From positions 1 to 64,000 of the forward strand of contig VYDH01000003.1 in the NCBI GenBank assembly GCA_009843525.1: DNA of 64,000 nucleotides. Direction: 5' to 3'. Of this stretch, positions 27,468 through 35,470 are shown piece by piece. Within the stretch, counting starts at the first letter, position 1. Each line of letters begins with the position of its first letter. A program made the position numbers and the translations under genes. Under the pieces are notes generated by a model that worked only from the letters and a program-made list of their open reading frames with translations, made no database searches and had not been told where the DNA came from. The DNA is from Acidimicrobiales bacterium. Its GTDB lineage: Bacteria > Actinomycetota > Acidimicrobiia > Acidimicrobiales > Poriferisodalaceae.

Positions 27468-27698
27468 TCAGTCGGCTGCGAAGCCGATGCGCCGATCGCC
27501 AGCCGGACCCAGCTCCAGGTAGGCGAGCTTGTCGATGGGCACGCCGACGCGGCGCCCACTGCGATCGTTCAGCCAGAGCACCGTCTCATCGCCGCTGAGC
27601 GCGCCTTCGAGCGATGCCGCCGCGTCTTCAGCAGCCTCATCGTCGATCTCGACGCTGAGCTCCCGACCGCCGTGCGTGATGCCGATCCGGATGTCCAT
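27468..27698 (-). CDS. DUF3107 family protein
   Basis: 76 residues, small acidic protein of the actinobacterial DUF3107 family; the pattern MDIRIGITHGGREL then SGRRVGVPIDKLAYLELG is typical. Function is unknown. Initiation is leaderless: TAGCCT is 6 bases before the ATG. It lies directly upstream of the PdtaS-like kinase gene. Confidence 0.85.
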   Translation of the reverse strand: MDIRIGITHGGRELSVEIDDEAAEDAAASLEGALSGDETVLWLNDRSGRRVGVPIDKLAYLELGPAGDRRIGFAAD

Positions 27699-27704
27699 GG
27701 CCGC

Positions 27705-27710
27705 AGGCTA
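27705..27710 (-). promoter_or_regulatory. -10 box TAGCCT, leaderless DUF3107-kinase operon
   Basis: TAGCCT on the minus strand with 6 bases to the ATG at 27698. Confidence 0.5.
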
Positions 27711-27723
27711 CCTGTGGGGTTTG

Positions 27724-27739
27724 CGGCAACCGATTGCCG
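27724..27739 (-). terminator. Hairpin after the lipid kinase gene
   Basis: CGGCAA-(CCGA/TCGG)-TTGCCG stem of 6 bp, 2 bases beyond the lipid kinase stop on the minus strand and upstream of the DUF3107 promoter. It has a short A run after it but no U-run. Confidence 0.4.
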
Positions 27740-27741
27740 TG

Positions 27742-28680
27742 TCACTCAGACACAGCGGGAATGGCCAGGCGCAGCACGTCGGGTACCCACTCCAGCTGGA
27801 GCTCGTTGACGGCACCGAGGTGGTCGCCGTCGAGCTGGTGACCGAACGGGTGCATCCCCGTCACGGTGACGTCGCGTACGTCGTCGATGCGCTGCACGAC
27901 ACTCGGATCGGTGTCGCTCAGGCGGCCATTTGCGCGGAAGACAGCGGAGAGCACGTTTAGCGCGTCGGCGAATCGGAGCGACCGCAGCCCGACCACCGAC
28001 AGTCCGGTGTGCAGCGTTGCTGCGGGGGCGATGCGAACCGGACGGCTGCCGAGGAAGGTGTATGGGTCGGTGTTCGCCGCCACCACGACGAAGCAGCCGT
28101 CGATGGTCGCCGCGGCCGGAGCCGTTGTGCGGACGCTCAGCGCTCCTGTCTGCCGGTCGTAGCGGCGCAGCAGCGTGTCGATGCCCGCGAGGAGGAACAG
28201 CGGGTGGCCGAGATACCGCTTGAGCGTCGGGTGCCTCTCGACCTGCTCGACGATTGCAGCATCGAGCCCCATGCCGCAGTGGAACAGGAAGTAACGGCCC
28301 GAGGTGCGTCCGAGCCCCGCTGAGGTGATGCTGCCGATCTCGAATGCCTCAAGGACGGCTTGGGTCGCCGCCAGCGGATCGTCGGGCGTGCCGATCGTCC
28401 GTGCGAACACATTGGTGGAGCCGCCCGGCAATGCGGCGAGCACGCAGTCGGTGCCGGCGACCCCGTTGGCGGCTTCGTTGAGCGTGCCGTCGCCGCCGAG
28501 CACGACAACCGCGTCGGTGCCGGTCGTCGCCGCCCCGCGTGCCAGGCGAGCCGCGTGCCCCCGCCGATTGGTGAAGGCCACCTCGGTGTCGTGCCGCTCC
28601 GAGAGCGCCGTGTGGATGAGCACGCGCGTGCGGGCCGTGGTCGACGATGCGGAATCGTTGACCAGCAGCAAGACACGCAC
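27742..28680 (-). CDS. Diacylglycerol/lipid kinase family protein
   Basis: Lipid kinase of the DagK/YegS/LcbK fold, about 312 residues. The nucleotide loop VVLGGDGTLNEAANG is intact, followed by LPGGSTNVFART, and a C-terminal region typical of the family. It phosphorylates diacylglycerol or a related lipid; the substrate is not defined. The GTG at 28680 starts VRVLLLVNDSAS, the usual family beginning. A much longer upstream open frame antisense to etfB is not part of the gene. It is divergent from etfB. Confidence 0.9.
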   Translation of the reverse strand: MRVLLLVNDSASSTTARTRVLIHTALSERHDTEVAFTNRRGHAARLARGAATTGTDAVVVLGGDGTLNEAANGVAGTDCVLAALPGGSTNVFARTIGTPDDPLAATQAVLEAFEIGSITSAGLGRTSGRYFLFHCGMGLDAAIVEQVERHPTLKRYLGHPLFLLAGIDTLLRRYDRQTGALSVRTTAPAAATIDGCFVVVAANTDPYTFLGSRPVRIAPAATLHTGLSVVGLRSLRFADALNVLSAVFRANGRLSDTDPSVVQRIDDVRDVTVTGMHPFGHQLDGDHLGAVNELQLEWVPDVLRLAIPAVSE

Positions 28681-28707
28681 CGCGCAAGTCTCGCCCCGAA
28701 GCGAGCC

Positions 28708-28755
28708 TGCGAGCGCCACGAGACAAAGCTGGAGCTTGCGAGCGCCATCAGACAA
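28708..28755 (+). repeat. Short direct repeat in the lipid kinase/etfB divergent gap
   Basis: TGCGAGCGCC-NN-AGACAA type units at 28708-28726 and 28737-28755 match at 17 of 19 bases, period 29. Shared words (GCGAGCG, AGCTGGAGC) link it to the 8551-8636 repeat. Confidence 0.6.
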
Positions 28756-28797
28756 CGGGTGTGGCATCGAAGCTGTGAGTCGGCAGACTGCCCGGCC

Positions 28798-29577
28798 ATG
28801 AAGGTCGTTGTGTGCGTCAAGCAGATCCCAGACCCGGCTATCCCGGGCGAGCTGGTTCCCGAGACCGGGACGCTGAACCGGGACGACAAGCTGATCCTGG
28901 ACGAATCCGACTCCTACGGCGTCGAGATGGCGCTGCAGCTCGCCGAGGCGGCCGGCGGCGGCCAGGTGTCGCTGGTGTCGATGGCACCGCGTTCGGAGAC
29001 GAGCGGTCTGCGGACAGCGCTCGCCATGGGCGCCGACGATGCGGTGCTCATCAGCGACGATGCGCTCGCCGGCAGCGACGCGCTCGGCACTGCCAAGGTG
29101 CTGGGTGCCGCGATCGCCGAGTTGGAAGCCGATCTCGTGCTCGCGGGCGTCGAGTCCAGCGACGGATACACCGGCACCGTTCCCGAGATGATTGCCGGCG
29201 TGATGGGGCTGCCGTCGATCACGTTCGCGAAGCAGATCGAAATCTCCGACGGCGTCGCCAGCGTCCAGCGGCAGACCGAGGCCGGTTACGACCAGGTGGA
29301 GTGCGCCCTGCCGGCCGTCGTCTCGGTGACCGCAGGCGTGGTCGAGCCTCGCTACCCCTCGTTCAAGGGGATCATGGCGGCCAAGAAGAAGCCGGTCGAG
29401 GGGAAGGACCTCGCAGCCCTCGGCATCGATGCGGCCGCAGTCGGTGTGGCCGGGGCACGCCAGGAGACGGTCGAGGTGACCGATGCGCCCGAGCGCGAGG
29501 CCGGCGAGATCATCACCGACGAGGGCGATGCGCACGCCAACATCGTCGAGTTCCTGACCGAGCTCAAGGTCATCTGA
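28798..29577 (+). CDS. etfB: Electron transfer flavoprotein beta subunit
   Basis: ETF beta subunit, about 259 residues, binding AMP and joining EtfA to carry electrons from acyl-CoA dehydrogenases to the membrane quinone pool. The N-terminus MKVVVCVKQIPDP and the ESSDGYTGTVPEMIAG segment are characteristic, as is EPRYPSFKGIMAAKKKP. ATG at 28798. It precedes etfA by 72 bases. The crotonases and the CaiB gene in the window fit acyl-CoA catabolism feeding into it. Confidence 0.96.
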   Translation: MKVVVCVKQIPDPAIPGELVPETGTLNRDDKLILDESDSYGVEMALQLAEAAGGGQVSLVSMAPRSETSGLRTALAMGADDAVLISDDALAGSDALGTAKVLGAAIAELEADLVLAGVESSDGYTGTVPEMIAGVMGLPSITFAKQIEISDGVASVQRQTEAGYDQVECALPAVVSVTAGVVEPRYPSFKGIMAAKKKPVEGKDLAALGIDAAAVGVAGARQETVEVTDAPEREAGEIITDEGDAHANIVEFLTELKVI

Positions 29578-29649
29578 CCCTCCCGCCAGCTGCCGGCTGA
29601 CTCAGCTCTCTGATCCACTCACCCACGAAACCGACTGGAACCACCCGCA

Positions 29650-30612
29650 ATGACGCTTGCACAGATTCTGCTCTTCGCTGAAGGCGACGCCGACGGTGCC
29701 TCCGGCCTCACGCTGGAACTGGCCACCAAGGCCCGCACGCTGGCCGACACGGTCACCGCATTCGCGCCGGCCCACGGCGAAGCCATGGCTGCCGAACTGG
29801 GCGCGCACGGCGTGTCGACCGTGTACGCACTGGACGGACTCGGCGACGGGCTGGTCGGCGTTCACGCTGCCGCGGCGCTGGCCGGGCACATCGAAGCCAC
29901 CTCGCCCGATGCCGTGTTCTTCGGTCAGACCACCGACGGGCGCGACACCGCCGCCCGCTTGGCGGTGCTGGCGGACCGACCCGTGTCCACCAACAACGTG
30001 GGGGCCGAGATTGTCGACGGGGCCCTCGTCACCGAGGAGCCCATTTTCGGCGGCACGCAGAACATCTTCACCGCGTACCGGGCACCGGCACCGGCGCTCG
30101 CAATGTTCCGCCCGAAGAGCTTCGAGGCCGAGCCCAGCGGCGGCGGGGCTGCTGCGGTCGAGAGCGTGGCAGCAGTCGACGCCGGCGAGGCGGGGCGTGC
30201 GACGGTCACTGGGCGCCATGCCGAGGAGCGCTCGGGCCCGCAGCTCGATGACGCCGCTGTGGTGGTGTCGGGCGGTCGAGGGCTGGGTCAGCCCGAGGCG
30301 TACTCGATGGTCGACGAGCTGGCAGGCCTGCTGGGAGCGGCGTCCGGCGCCTCGCGCGCCATCGTGGATGCCGGCTGGGTTCCCTATGCCAAGCAGGTGG
30401 GCCAGACCGGCAAGGTGGTGAAGCCCAACGTCTACATCGCCTGCGGCATCTCCGGCGCCACCCAGCACTTGGTGGGCATGAAGGGCTCCAAGAACATCGT
30501 GGCCATCAACAAGGACCCCGAAGCGCCGATCTTCGGTGTGGCAGACCTGGGCATCGTGGGCGATGTCCACAAGGTGATGCCGGCGCTGATCGAAGCCCTC
30601 AAGTCGCGCTAG
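29650..30612 (+). CDS. etfA: Electron transfer flavoprotein alpha subunit
   Basis: FAD-binding ETF alpha subunit, 320 residues. The C-terminal FAD domain is clear: [19 protein letters not shown], then [20 protein letters not shown] and [20 protein letters not shown]. Partner of the adjacent EtfB. The end is close to a perfect hairpin that overlaps the stop of the convergent SCO1664-type gene. Confidence 0.96.
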   Translation: MTLAQILLFAEGDADGASGLTLELATKARTLADTVTAFAPAHGEAMAAELGAHGVSTVYALDGLGDGLVGVHAAAALAGHIEATSPDAVFFGQTTDGRDTAARLAVLADRPVSTNNVGAEIVDGALVTEEPIFGGTQNIFTAYRAPAPALAMFRPKSFEAEPSGGGAAAVESVAAVDAGEAGRATVTGRHAEERSGPQLDDAAVVVSGGRGLGQPEAYSMVDELAGLLGAASGASRAIVDAGWVPYAKQVGQTGKVVKPNVYIACGISGATQHLVGMKGSKNIVAINKDPEAPIFGVADLGIVGDVHKVMPALIEALKSR

Positions 30613-30634
30613 CCATACCCGCGGCTGTCGCACT

Positions 30635-30655
30635 GCCGCTGGCTAGACCAGCGGC
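30635..30655. terminator. Hairpin between etfA and the SCO1664-type gene
   Basis: GCCGCTGG (30635-30642), loop CTAGA, CCAGCGGC (30648-30655), perfect 8 bp. The stop codon of the minus-strand gene (complement of 30643-30645) is in the loop. It can serve both strands. Confidence 0.55.
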
Positions 30656-31416
30656 CAGGGCCAGCGGCGGCCGCCGTCGTCGTCGGGGAACTTGCCGAAG
30701 TCGGTGAGCCATTCGGCGCGTTCGGCCAGGGCACTGAGCTCGTCAGGCCGCAGCCAATGCGTCAGTTCGGCAGGCGGATCGGCAGCCGAACCGATGGCGG
30801 TGCCTAACTCCTCGTCGAACGTTTCTCCGCCGAAGTCCCAGATGACCGTCCTCAGCTTGAAGTCGCTGGCGAAGCACAGGCCCTGGTCGATGCCGTAGAT
30901 CGGCCCCCAGCGCGACGCCAAGCAGTGACCCGACTTGCGGTCGGTGTTGTTGGCGATGAGATCGAACGCGCAGATCCGCCGCAGGTCGCCATGGTGCCGA
31001 TCCTCGGCAACCAGCGTGAAGTAGTGCTCTTCGAAGTTGGCATCGATGAACAGCTGAACCGACCCCACCCCGTACGGACCGTCCCGCTCGACCGTGGGCG
31101 GGATGACGTGCCATCCCAGAGCCTCCGACAGCTCGAACGCAGCGATCTCGCGCCGGTACAGGCCAGACGGAAAGTCCCACAGCGGTCGTTCTCCCCGCTC
31201 GGGTTTGTAGATAGCGGCCGTGGGTGTGGTGGCGTGGTCGATCCGCACCAGGAAGGTGGCGTTGCTGCTGTACGGCATCCGTCCGAGGATCGAGATATCG
31301 CCCTCCTGCAGCACCTCGAGCACGTCTGCCACAGGCGCATCCCGGATCACCGGCAGCTTCAGCTGCTCGCCTTCCTCGTCGGTCGGCATCAGGTGGTGTG
31401 GGGACGGTGCGTTCAC
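30643..31416 (-). CDS. SCO1664 family protein
   Basis: 257 residues, an actinobacterial family with a remote PI3/4-kinase-like catalytic fold. Recognisable stretches are IYKPERGERPLWDFPSGLY, then ICAFDLIANNTDRKSGHCL (the DxxxxNxDR catalytic-loop pattern) and YGIDQGLCFASD (DxG-like metal site). The reaction is not known. The GTG start has GAGG upstream. It is last in the phosphoglycerate mutase-DUF3090-SCO1664 group, a gene trio conserved in Actinomycetota. Confidence 0.82.
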   Translation of the reverse strand: MNAPSPHHLMPTDEEGEQLKLPVIRDAPVADVLEVLQEGDISILGRMPYSSNATFLVRIDHATTPTAAIYKPERGERPLWDFPSGLYRREIAAFELSEALGWHVIPPTVERDGPYGVGSVQLFIDANFEEHYFTLVAEDRHHGDLRRICAFDLIANNTDRKSGHCLASRWGPIYGIDQGLCFASDFKLRTVIWDFGGETFDEELGTAIGSAADPPAELTHWLRPDELSALAERAEWLTDFGKFPDDDGGRRWPWPLV

Positions 31417-31474
31417 GCGCCGCCCTCGTTCATGGACCCACAGTGCGAATGAGGCCGATCACGAACCGCAATGT

Positions 31475-31984
31475 TCATGTCTTGGGCGGACGGTGCCCGT
31501 TGCGCATGCCGAAGTCGCGGCCTTCTTCGACGAGCAGCAGTGCTTGCTGAGCGAATCCGAGTGCCGTCGCATAGTCGAGATGGATACGTGCTCGACCGCC
31601 GGCGCGCTCGTCGTCCTCGGGCGATATTTCTCCCGCAGCGTCCGTGTCGGCTTCGGGGTCGTCGTCATCGTCATCGATCTCGTCGGCGACCACGACGATG
31701 ACCTTGCCCTCGGTGTCCATGCCGGTGGCGAGGCGACCGACGGTCCATGCGGCGGTCACGGGTTCGACCAACTCGCCGAAGGCCGCCGCGGGCCCTTCGT
31801 AGCTCTCGCCCTCAAGCAGCTCGCTGAGCAGGTTCGCCAGCGCCCAGACCTGCCCCTTCTCCAGCTTGAGCGAGACGACATGGCCGGCCTCGGTTGCCTG
31901 CAGGAAGAAGATCCGCTGGCCGGGCGGCCCGACGGTGCCCGCCACGAACGTGTCGGGATTGCGGAGGTCGAAATCGTCACTCAT
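31475..31984 (-). CDS. DUF3090 family protein
   Basis: 169 residues. The N-terminus (RNPDTFVAGTVGPPGQRIFF then LQATEAGHVVSLKLEKGQV) is the family pattern; an acidic segment follows the middle and a Cys-free C-terminus ends it. Function is unknown. Its ATG overlaps the stop of the upstream mutase gene as ATGA, so the two are coupled. Confidence 0.85.
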   Translation of the reverse strand: MSDDFDLRNPDTFVAGTVGPPGQRIFFLQATEAGHVVSLKLEKGQVWALANLLSELLEGESYEGPAAAFGELVEPVTAAWTVGRLATGMDTEGKVIVVVADEIDDDDDDPEADTDAAGEISPEDDERAGGRARIHLDYATALGFAQQALLLVEEGRDFGMRNGHRPPKT

Positions 31985-32619
31985 GCCGGAGCCAATGCTG
32001 CGAGGTCGGACGTGCTGTTGGTGGCCAGCACGACGGGGCCGTCAGCGGTGTACAGGATCGCAGTCACCGAGCACGGCGACACGACGATCCGCTGGAAGAG
32101 ATCCAGATGGGTGCCCATGGCATCTGCCACCAGCGCCCGAATGGGGTCGGCGTGGCTGACGGCGACAACGGTCGCGCCGCGATGGCGGGCCGCCAGATCG
32201 CTCGCCGTCGCCGCTATGCGCGTTTGCATCTCACGGAATGTCTCGCCGTCGGGGAAGCGAAAGCCGCTGGGATAACGCTGCACCTGCGACCATGCCGCCA
32301 GCTTGCGCAGCTGATTGAGCTTGCGGCCCGTCCAGCGGCCCATGTCTGCTTCGTTGAGGCCGTCATGGGTGCGCACGCGGCGTCCGAGGGCAGCGGCTAT
32401 CGGCGCGGCAGTCTCCTGGGCACGCTCCAGCGGGCTGGCATAGACAGCCGCCACCCGGCGCCCTCCTGCGGCGATTCGCTCTGCAGCACGCTGCGCCTGT
32501 TGCGTTCCGGCCTCCGACAGGTGCACGCCGGGTCGCCGGCCGTACAGCTCGACGCCGGTGGTCGGCGTGAGCCCGTGCCGGACGAACAGCAGCAGTGTGG
32601 GTCGAGTTCGGTTCGGCAC
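31981..32619 (-). CDS. Histidine phosphatase (MSMEG_4193-type phosphoglycerate mutase family)
   Basis: About 212 residues of the histidine phosphatase superfamily. FVRHGLTPTTG carries the phospho-accepting His in RHG, ASPLERAQETAAPIA follows, and VVAVSHADPIRALVAD carries the second catalytic His. The substrate is unknown and need not be phosphoglycerate. The GTG at 32619 is supported by TAGCTT 7 bases upstream. It is the first gene of the trio with DUF3090 and the SCO1664-type gene. Confidence 0.88.
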   Translation of the reverse strand: MPNRTRPTLLLFVRHGLTPTTGVELYGRRPGVHLSEAGTQQAQRAAERIAAGGRRVAAVYASPLERAQETAAPIAAALGRRVRTHDGLNEADMGRWTGRKLNQLRKLAAWSQVQRYPSGFRFPDGETFREMQTRIAATASDLAARHRGATVVAVSHADPIRALVADAMGTHLDLFQRIVVSPCSVTAILYTADGPVVLATNSTSDLAALAPA

Positions 32620-32626
32620 CGGGTCG

Positions 32627-32632
32627 AAGCTA
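32627..32632 (-). promoter_or_regulatory. -10 box TAGCTT, leaderless phosphatase operon
   Basis: TAGCTT on the minus strand, 7 bases to the GTG at 32619. The 34-base space to the divergent glycosylase gene leaves room for little else. Confidence 0.5.
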
Positions 32633-32653
32633 CTTGCCTGGCACACTCGCAGG

Positions 32654-33403
32654 GTGAGCGCCCCACCGAGCCCGCCCGGCGATGCAGCGAGCATCGCGGC
32701 CTTGCACTCGCTGAACGACGAGGTCGCAGCATGCAGGCGCTGCGACCGGCTCGTGACGTGGCGCGAGCAGACCGCCGCCGACAAACGGGCGGCCTTCGCC
32801 GACGAGGACTACTGGGGCCGCGGCGTGCCCGGCTTCGGCGACCCGGCGGCAGCGGTCGTGCTCGTCGGTTTGGCGCCGGCTGCGCACGGCGCGAACCGCA
32901 CGGGCCGGATGTTCACCGGCGACCGGTCGGGCGACTTCCTCTACGCAGCCCTGCATCGTTGCGGCTTCGCCAACCAGCCGACTTCCGTGCGCGCCGGCGA
33001 CGGGCTCGCGCTGCGCGACGCGTACATCACCGCAGCGGTTCGCTGCGCGCCGCCGGCCAACAAGCCCACTCCCACTGAGCGCGACGCCTGCCGGCCATTC
33101 CTCGAGCGCGAGCTGGCGCTGCTGGTCAATGCTCGCGTCGCAGTCGCCTTGGGCGCATTCGCGTACGGCGTACTGTGCACGATCGGCGGGGTGCGACCGC
33201 GTCCCCGCTTCGGCCACGGTGTCATCGCTGAGGTGCCCGCAGGCCCTGGGTCAGCCGAGCTGCTGCCGCTTGCTGGCATCTCCCGCATCATCTGCTCGTT
33301 CCATCCCAGTCAGCAGAACACCTTCACTGGCCGTCTCACCGCCGACATGGCCGATACGGTGCTCCGCGATGCGCGCCGGCTGGCGAACCTCGCGCCTGCC
33401 TGA
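32654..33403 (+). CDS. Family 5 uracil-DNA glycosylase (UdgB type)
   Basis: Fe-S uracil-DNA glycosylase of family 5, about 249 residues, removing uracil and other deaminated bases. Motif A GLAPAAHGANRTGRMFTGD and motif B region CSFHPSQQNTFTGRL are clear. Cysteines CRRC near residue 27, one near 130 and one near 175 fit the 4Fe-4S cluster. The GTG start at 32654 is divergent to the phosphatase operon. The 3' end overlaps the lipoprotein gene by 35 bases in another frame. Confidence 0.9.
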   Translation: MSAPPSPPGDAASIAALHSLNDEVAACRRCDRLVTWREQTAADKRAAFADEDYWGRGVPGFGDPAAAVVLVGLAPAAHGANRTGRMFTGDRSGDFLYAALHRCGFANQPTSVRAGDGLALRDAYITAAVRCAPPANKPTPTERDACRPFLERELALLVNARVAVALGAFAYGVLCTIGGVRPRPRFGHGVIAEVPAGPGSAELLPLAGISRIICSFHPSQQNTFTGRLTADMADTVLRDARRLANLAPA

Positions 33404-34001
33404 CACTCTTCGGCCCCTGCTTGAACGGGGTGCACGGCTGTTCGCCGCTGTGCTGGCATCGGTGGGCATGCTCGCGTGCTCAGCCACCGTGATCGAGGTG
33501 GAACCGACCGGCGCTCAGGGTTTGACCGATGCCGACGGGTCGCTGGGCAATCCGGGCACGCTCGCTCCGCCGACTGTGCCCGGCACCGGGGCACCGGGAC
33601 TGCTGGCGATCGAACCGCTTGCGGCGTTCATGGATGCGTGCGTGGCAGACGCCGGTCTCGTGGGTCCCTGCCATTGTGCCGCCGACCGCATCGAGGGCAG
33701 CCTCACCGCCATCGACCTCGAGGTGTTCGAGGATCGCATGTCTGGTGCCCTGGAGTTCTCGCCCGAGCTGGCGGCAGTGTTGGTGGACTGTCGCGAGGCT
33801 GCGCCGCCACCGGCGTGGTCGAATGCCCAACAGCAGACGTACCTGGATGCGTGCTCGGCCGGCTCCGACCGATTGCGGAGTCTTTGTGCCTGCTCGTTGG
33901 CCCGTGCCCAGGAGGTGGTGCCGGCACACCGGCTGAACGACTTCCTCGCGAGCAACGAGGTTCAGCCCGGCATCGTCGACTTCATCAACCTCTGCCTCTG
34001 A
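33369..34001 (+). CDS. Lipoprotein with duplicated four-cysteine module
   Basis: About 210 residues, family not recognised. The signal peptide ends in the lipobox GMLAC (lipid Cys37), followed by a Pro/Gly-rich linker (about 45-78) and two similar modules: FMDAC91, C101-H-C103, C141 and YLDAC162, C173-A-C175, C209. Both run aromatic-x-DAC, C-x-C, a helical stretch and a final Cys, so the protein arose by internal duplication. The paired cysteines could form disulfides in the exported domain. The ATG at 33369 overlaps the glycosylase gene; no nearer start is in frame. Confidence 0.7.
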   Translation: MRAGWRTSRLPDTLRPLLERGARLFAAVLASVGMLACSATVIEVEPTGAQGLTDADGSLGNPGTLAPPTVPGTGAPGLLAIEPLAAFMDACVADAGLVGPCHCAADRIEGSLTAIDLEVFEDRMSGALEFSPELAAVLVDCREAAPPPAWSNAQQQTYLDACSAGSDRLRSLCACSLARAQEVVPAHRLNDFLASNEVQPGIVDFINLCL

Positions 34002-34167
34002 TCCTGGGGCTACCGAGAAATTCGCAGGATTCATCGGACCCGGATTGTCTACGGTCGCGACCGGGCCAGCCTCTCAGGCTCACCACCCGATTCAAGGTGT
34101 CTGCCAGAGCCTGCTGAGGCTGGCCTCTGCGCGTGATGCTATACGAACAGCGCCACAGCCTTCGCGA
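34002..34167. other. Structured intergenic region between convergent genes
   Basis: 166 bases. GCCAGCCT (34065-34072) pairs with AGGCTGGC (34117-34124), then CAGGCT (34075-34080) with AGCCTG (34108-34113), and an inner CACC/GGTG. This makes a long hairpin of 60 bases between the lipoprotein gene and the convergent FrhB-like gene. Confidence 0.5.
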
Positions 34168-35352
34168 CTATTTCTTGGTGGGCTCGGGCAGCAGGGCGGG
34201 TTTGTCCCACGCGAATTTCGGCCAGCGGACACGCGACTTCTCGCTGAGCTTGTGCATGAGCGCGATGGCACCCGGGTCCTCGTCGCCTGGACGCCCGATC
34301 AGTGAGCCGTCGGCGAGCATCTTCATGATGATCTCCCGGCCGATGTCGGTGCGGACGATCGTGAGGGTCCAGTCGCTGTACTTGCCGATGCCGCCGGTGG
34401 AGATGTCGGCGTGCTCGGCGGCGAAATCGGGGCAGTGGTTGCAGCCTTCGCGGGTCCAGGCGTGGCATTCCTTGAGGTTGATCTCGTAGTAGCCGCCGTC
34501 GTGGGTCCAGATCTGGAAGACGCCCTTGATGTTGGTCTTGCGGATCCGGTGGCGGTCGAGCCCGTACTTCTGCTCGAACAGCTCCTCGAAGATGGCCTCG
34601 TCGAACGACTTCGAGCACAGCAGGCCGATGTTCAGCACGAAGCGGTTGCCGACCTTGCCGACCTTGCGCGACTTGGCGACCGGCACGATCGAGCTCTGGC
34701 AGCTCATGCCGACCAGCGCGATCTTCTGCGCGCCGGCCTCCATTGCCTCGTCGTAGGCGAGCGTGTTGGCCGAGTACGTGTAGCGACTGCCCGCGCCCCG
34801 CAATACGTCGTCGCGGTTGAAGGCCACGCCGGGCGAGGCGGTCCACTGGTTGCCCTCGCCCTCGCCGACGTACGACGTCAGCGCGGCGTCGATGTAGCCA
34901 TGGTCGAGCGCCCAGATGAGGATTGCCGACACGAGCCCGCCGTCCTGGCCGATCTCGTGGACGAAGTCGTCGGACGCCCTGGTCAGGATGATGTCCTTGA
35001 ATACACCCGACGGCTCGTCGGCGGTGCGGTGGCGGCCGAACATGAAGTCGTCGGCCTCGTCTTCCCACGTGCGGAAGCGAGGGCAGGCACGGGTGCAGCT
35101 CGTGCAGCCCTTCTGGCCATGGCCGCAGTCTTCGAGACCGAGCTCCTCTTCGAGGTGAAACGGGGTGAACCCGCCTTGCACGTGCTCGTAGCCGATGACG
35201 TCGTGCGGGCAGGAGATCACGCAGCCGGCGCATCCGGTGCACAGCCCGGTGGTGATGACCTCGTCGTACAGCTCCTTCCACTGGAAGGTCCAGCGCTGCG
35301 GCGCCCCGTTGGATGCGGGAGGGGCCTCGGTCGTTTCCCCGGTCATTGCCAT
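34168..35352 (-). CDS. Coenzyme F420 hydrogenase/dehydrogenase beta subunit-like (FrhB) protein
   Basis: 394 residues. It opens with a ferredoxin-like pair of clusters: CTGCAGCVISCP (about residues 37-48), then CTSCTRACP (about 82-90). The FrhB family C-terminal region follows with QDGGLVSAILIWALDHG and GMSCQSSIVPVAKSRK, and a third Cys group CHAWTREGCNHCPDF. It likely binds F420 and FAD and passes electrons to Fe-S centres; the partner is unknown. The ATG is leaderless by pattern (TAGTCT 6 bases upstream). It is divergent from a PPOX-type F420 gene, so both may belong to F420 metabolism. Confidence 0.85.
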   Translation of the reverse strand: MAMTGETTEAPPASNGAPQRWTFQWKELYDEVITTGLCTGCAGCVISCPHDVIGYEHVQGGFTPFHLEEELGLEDCGHGQKGCTSCTRACPRFRTWEDEADDFMFGRHRTADEPSGVFKDIILTRASDDFVHEIGQDGGLVSAILIWALDHGYIDAALTSYVGEGEGNQWTASPGVAFNRDDVLRGAGSRYTYSANTLAYDEAMEAGAQKIALVGMSCQSSIVPVAKSRKVGKVGNRFVLNIGLLCSKSFDEAIFEELFEQKYGLDRHRIRKTNIKGVFQIWTHDGGYYEINLKECHAWTREGCNHCPDFAAEHADISTGGIGKYSDWTLTIVRTDIGREIIMKMLADGSLIGRPGDEDPGAIALMHKLSEKSRVRWPKFAWDKPALLPEPTKK

Positions 35353-35358
35353 GTCGCC

Positions 35359-35364
35359 AGACTA
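35359..35364 (-). promoter_or_regulatory. -10 box TAGTCT, leaderless FrhB-like gene
   Basis: TAGTCT on the minus strand, 6 bases before the ATG at 35352. Confidence 0.5.
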
Positions 35365-35456
35365 CGGCAGGCGTCTTGAGAACGAACAGCGACGACCTCG
35401 CAGGGCGACACGATCGGCCTAGGCCCGCGGAGCGCTGAAACCGCTGTTCAGGGCTC

Positions 35457-35462
35457 TAGGGT
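35457..35462 (+). promoter_or_regulatory. -10 box TAGGGT, leaderless PPOX-type gene
   Basis: TAGGGT is 8 bases before the GTG at 35471; CTGAAA at 35435-35440 is a possible weak -35 (16-base spacer). Confidence 0.45.
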
Positions 35463-35470
35463 GGCGCGCC

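Noticed and set aside
28681..29535. Long minus-strand open frame extending the lipid kinase upstream, antisense to etfB.
   Set aside because: No similarity before the GTG at 28680; the kinase family begins there, and etfB on the other strand has clear motifs.
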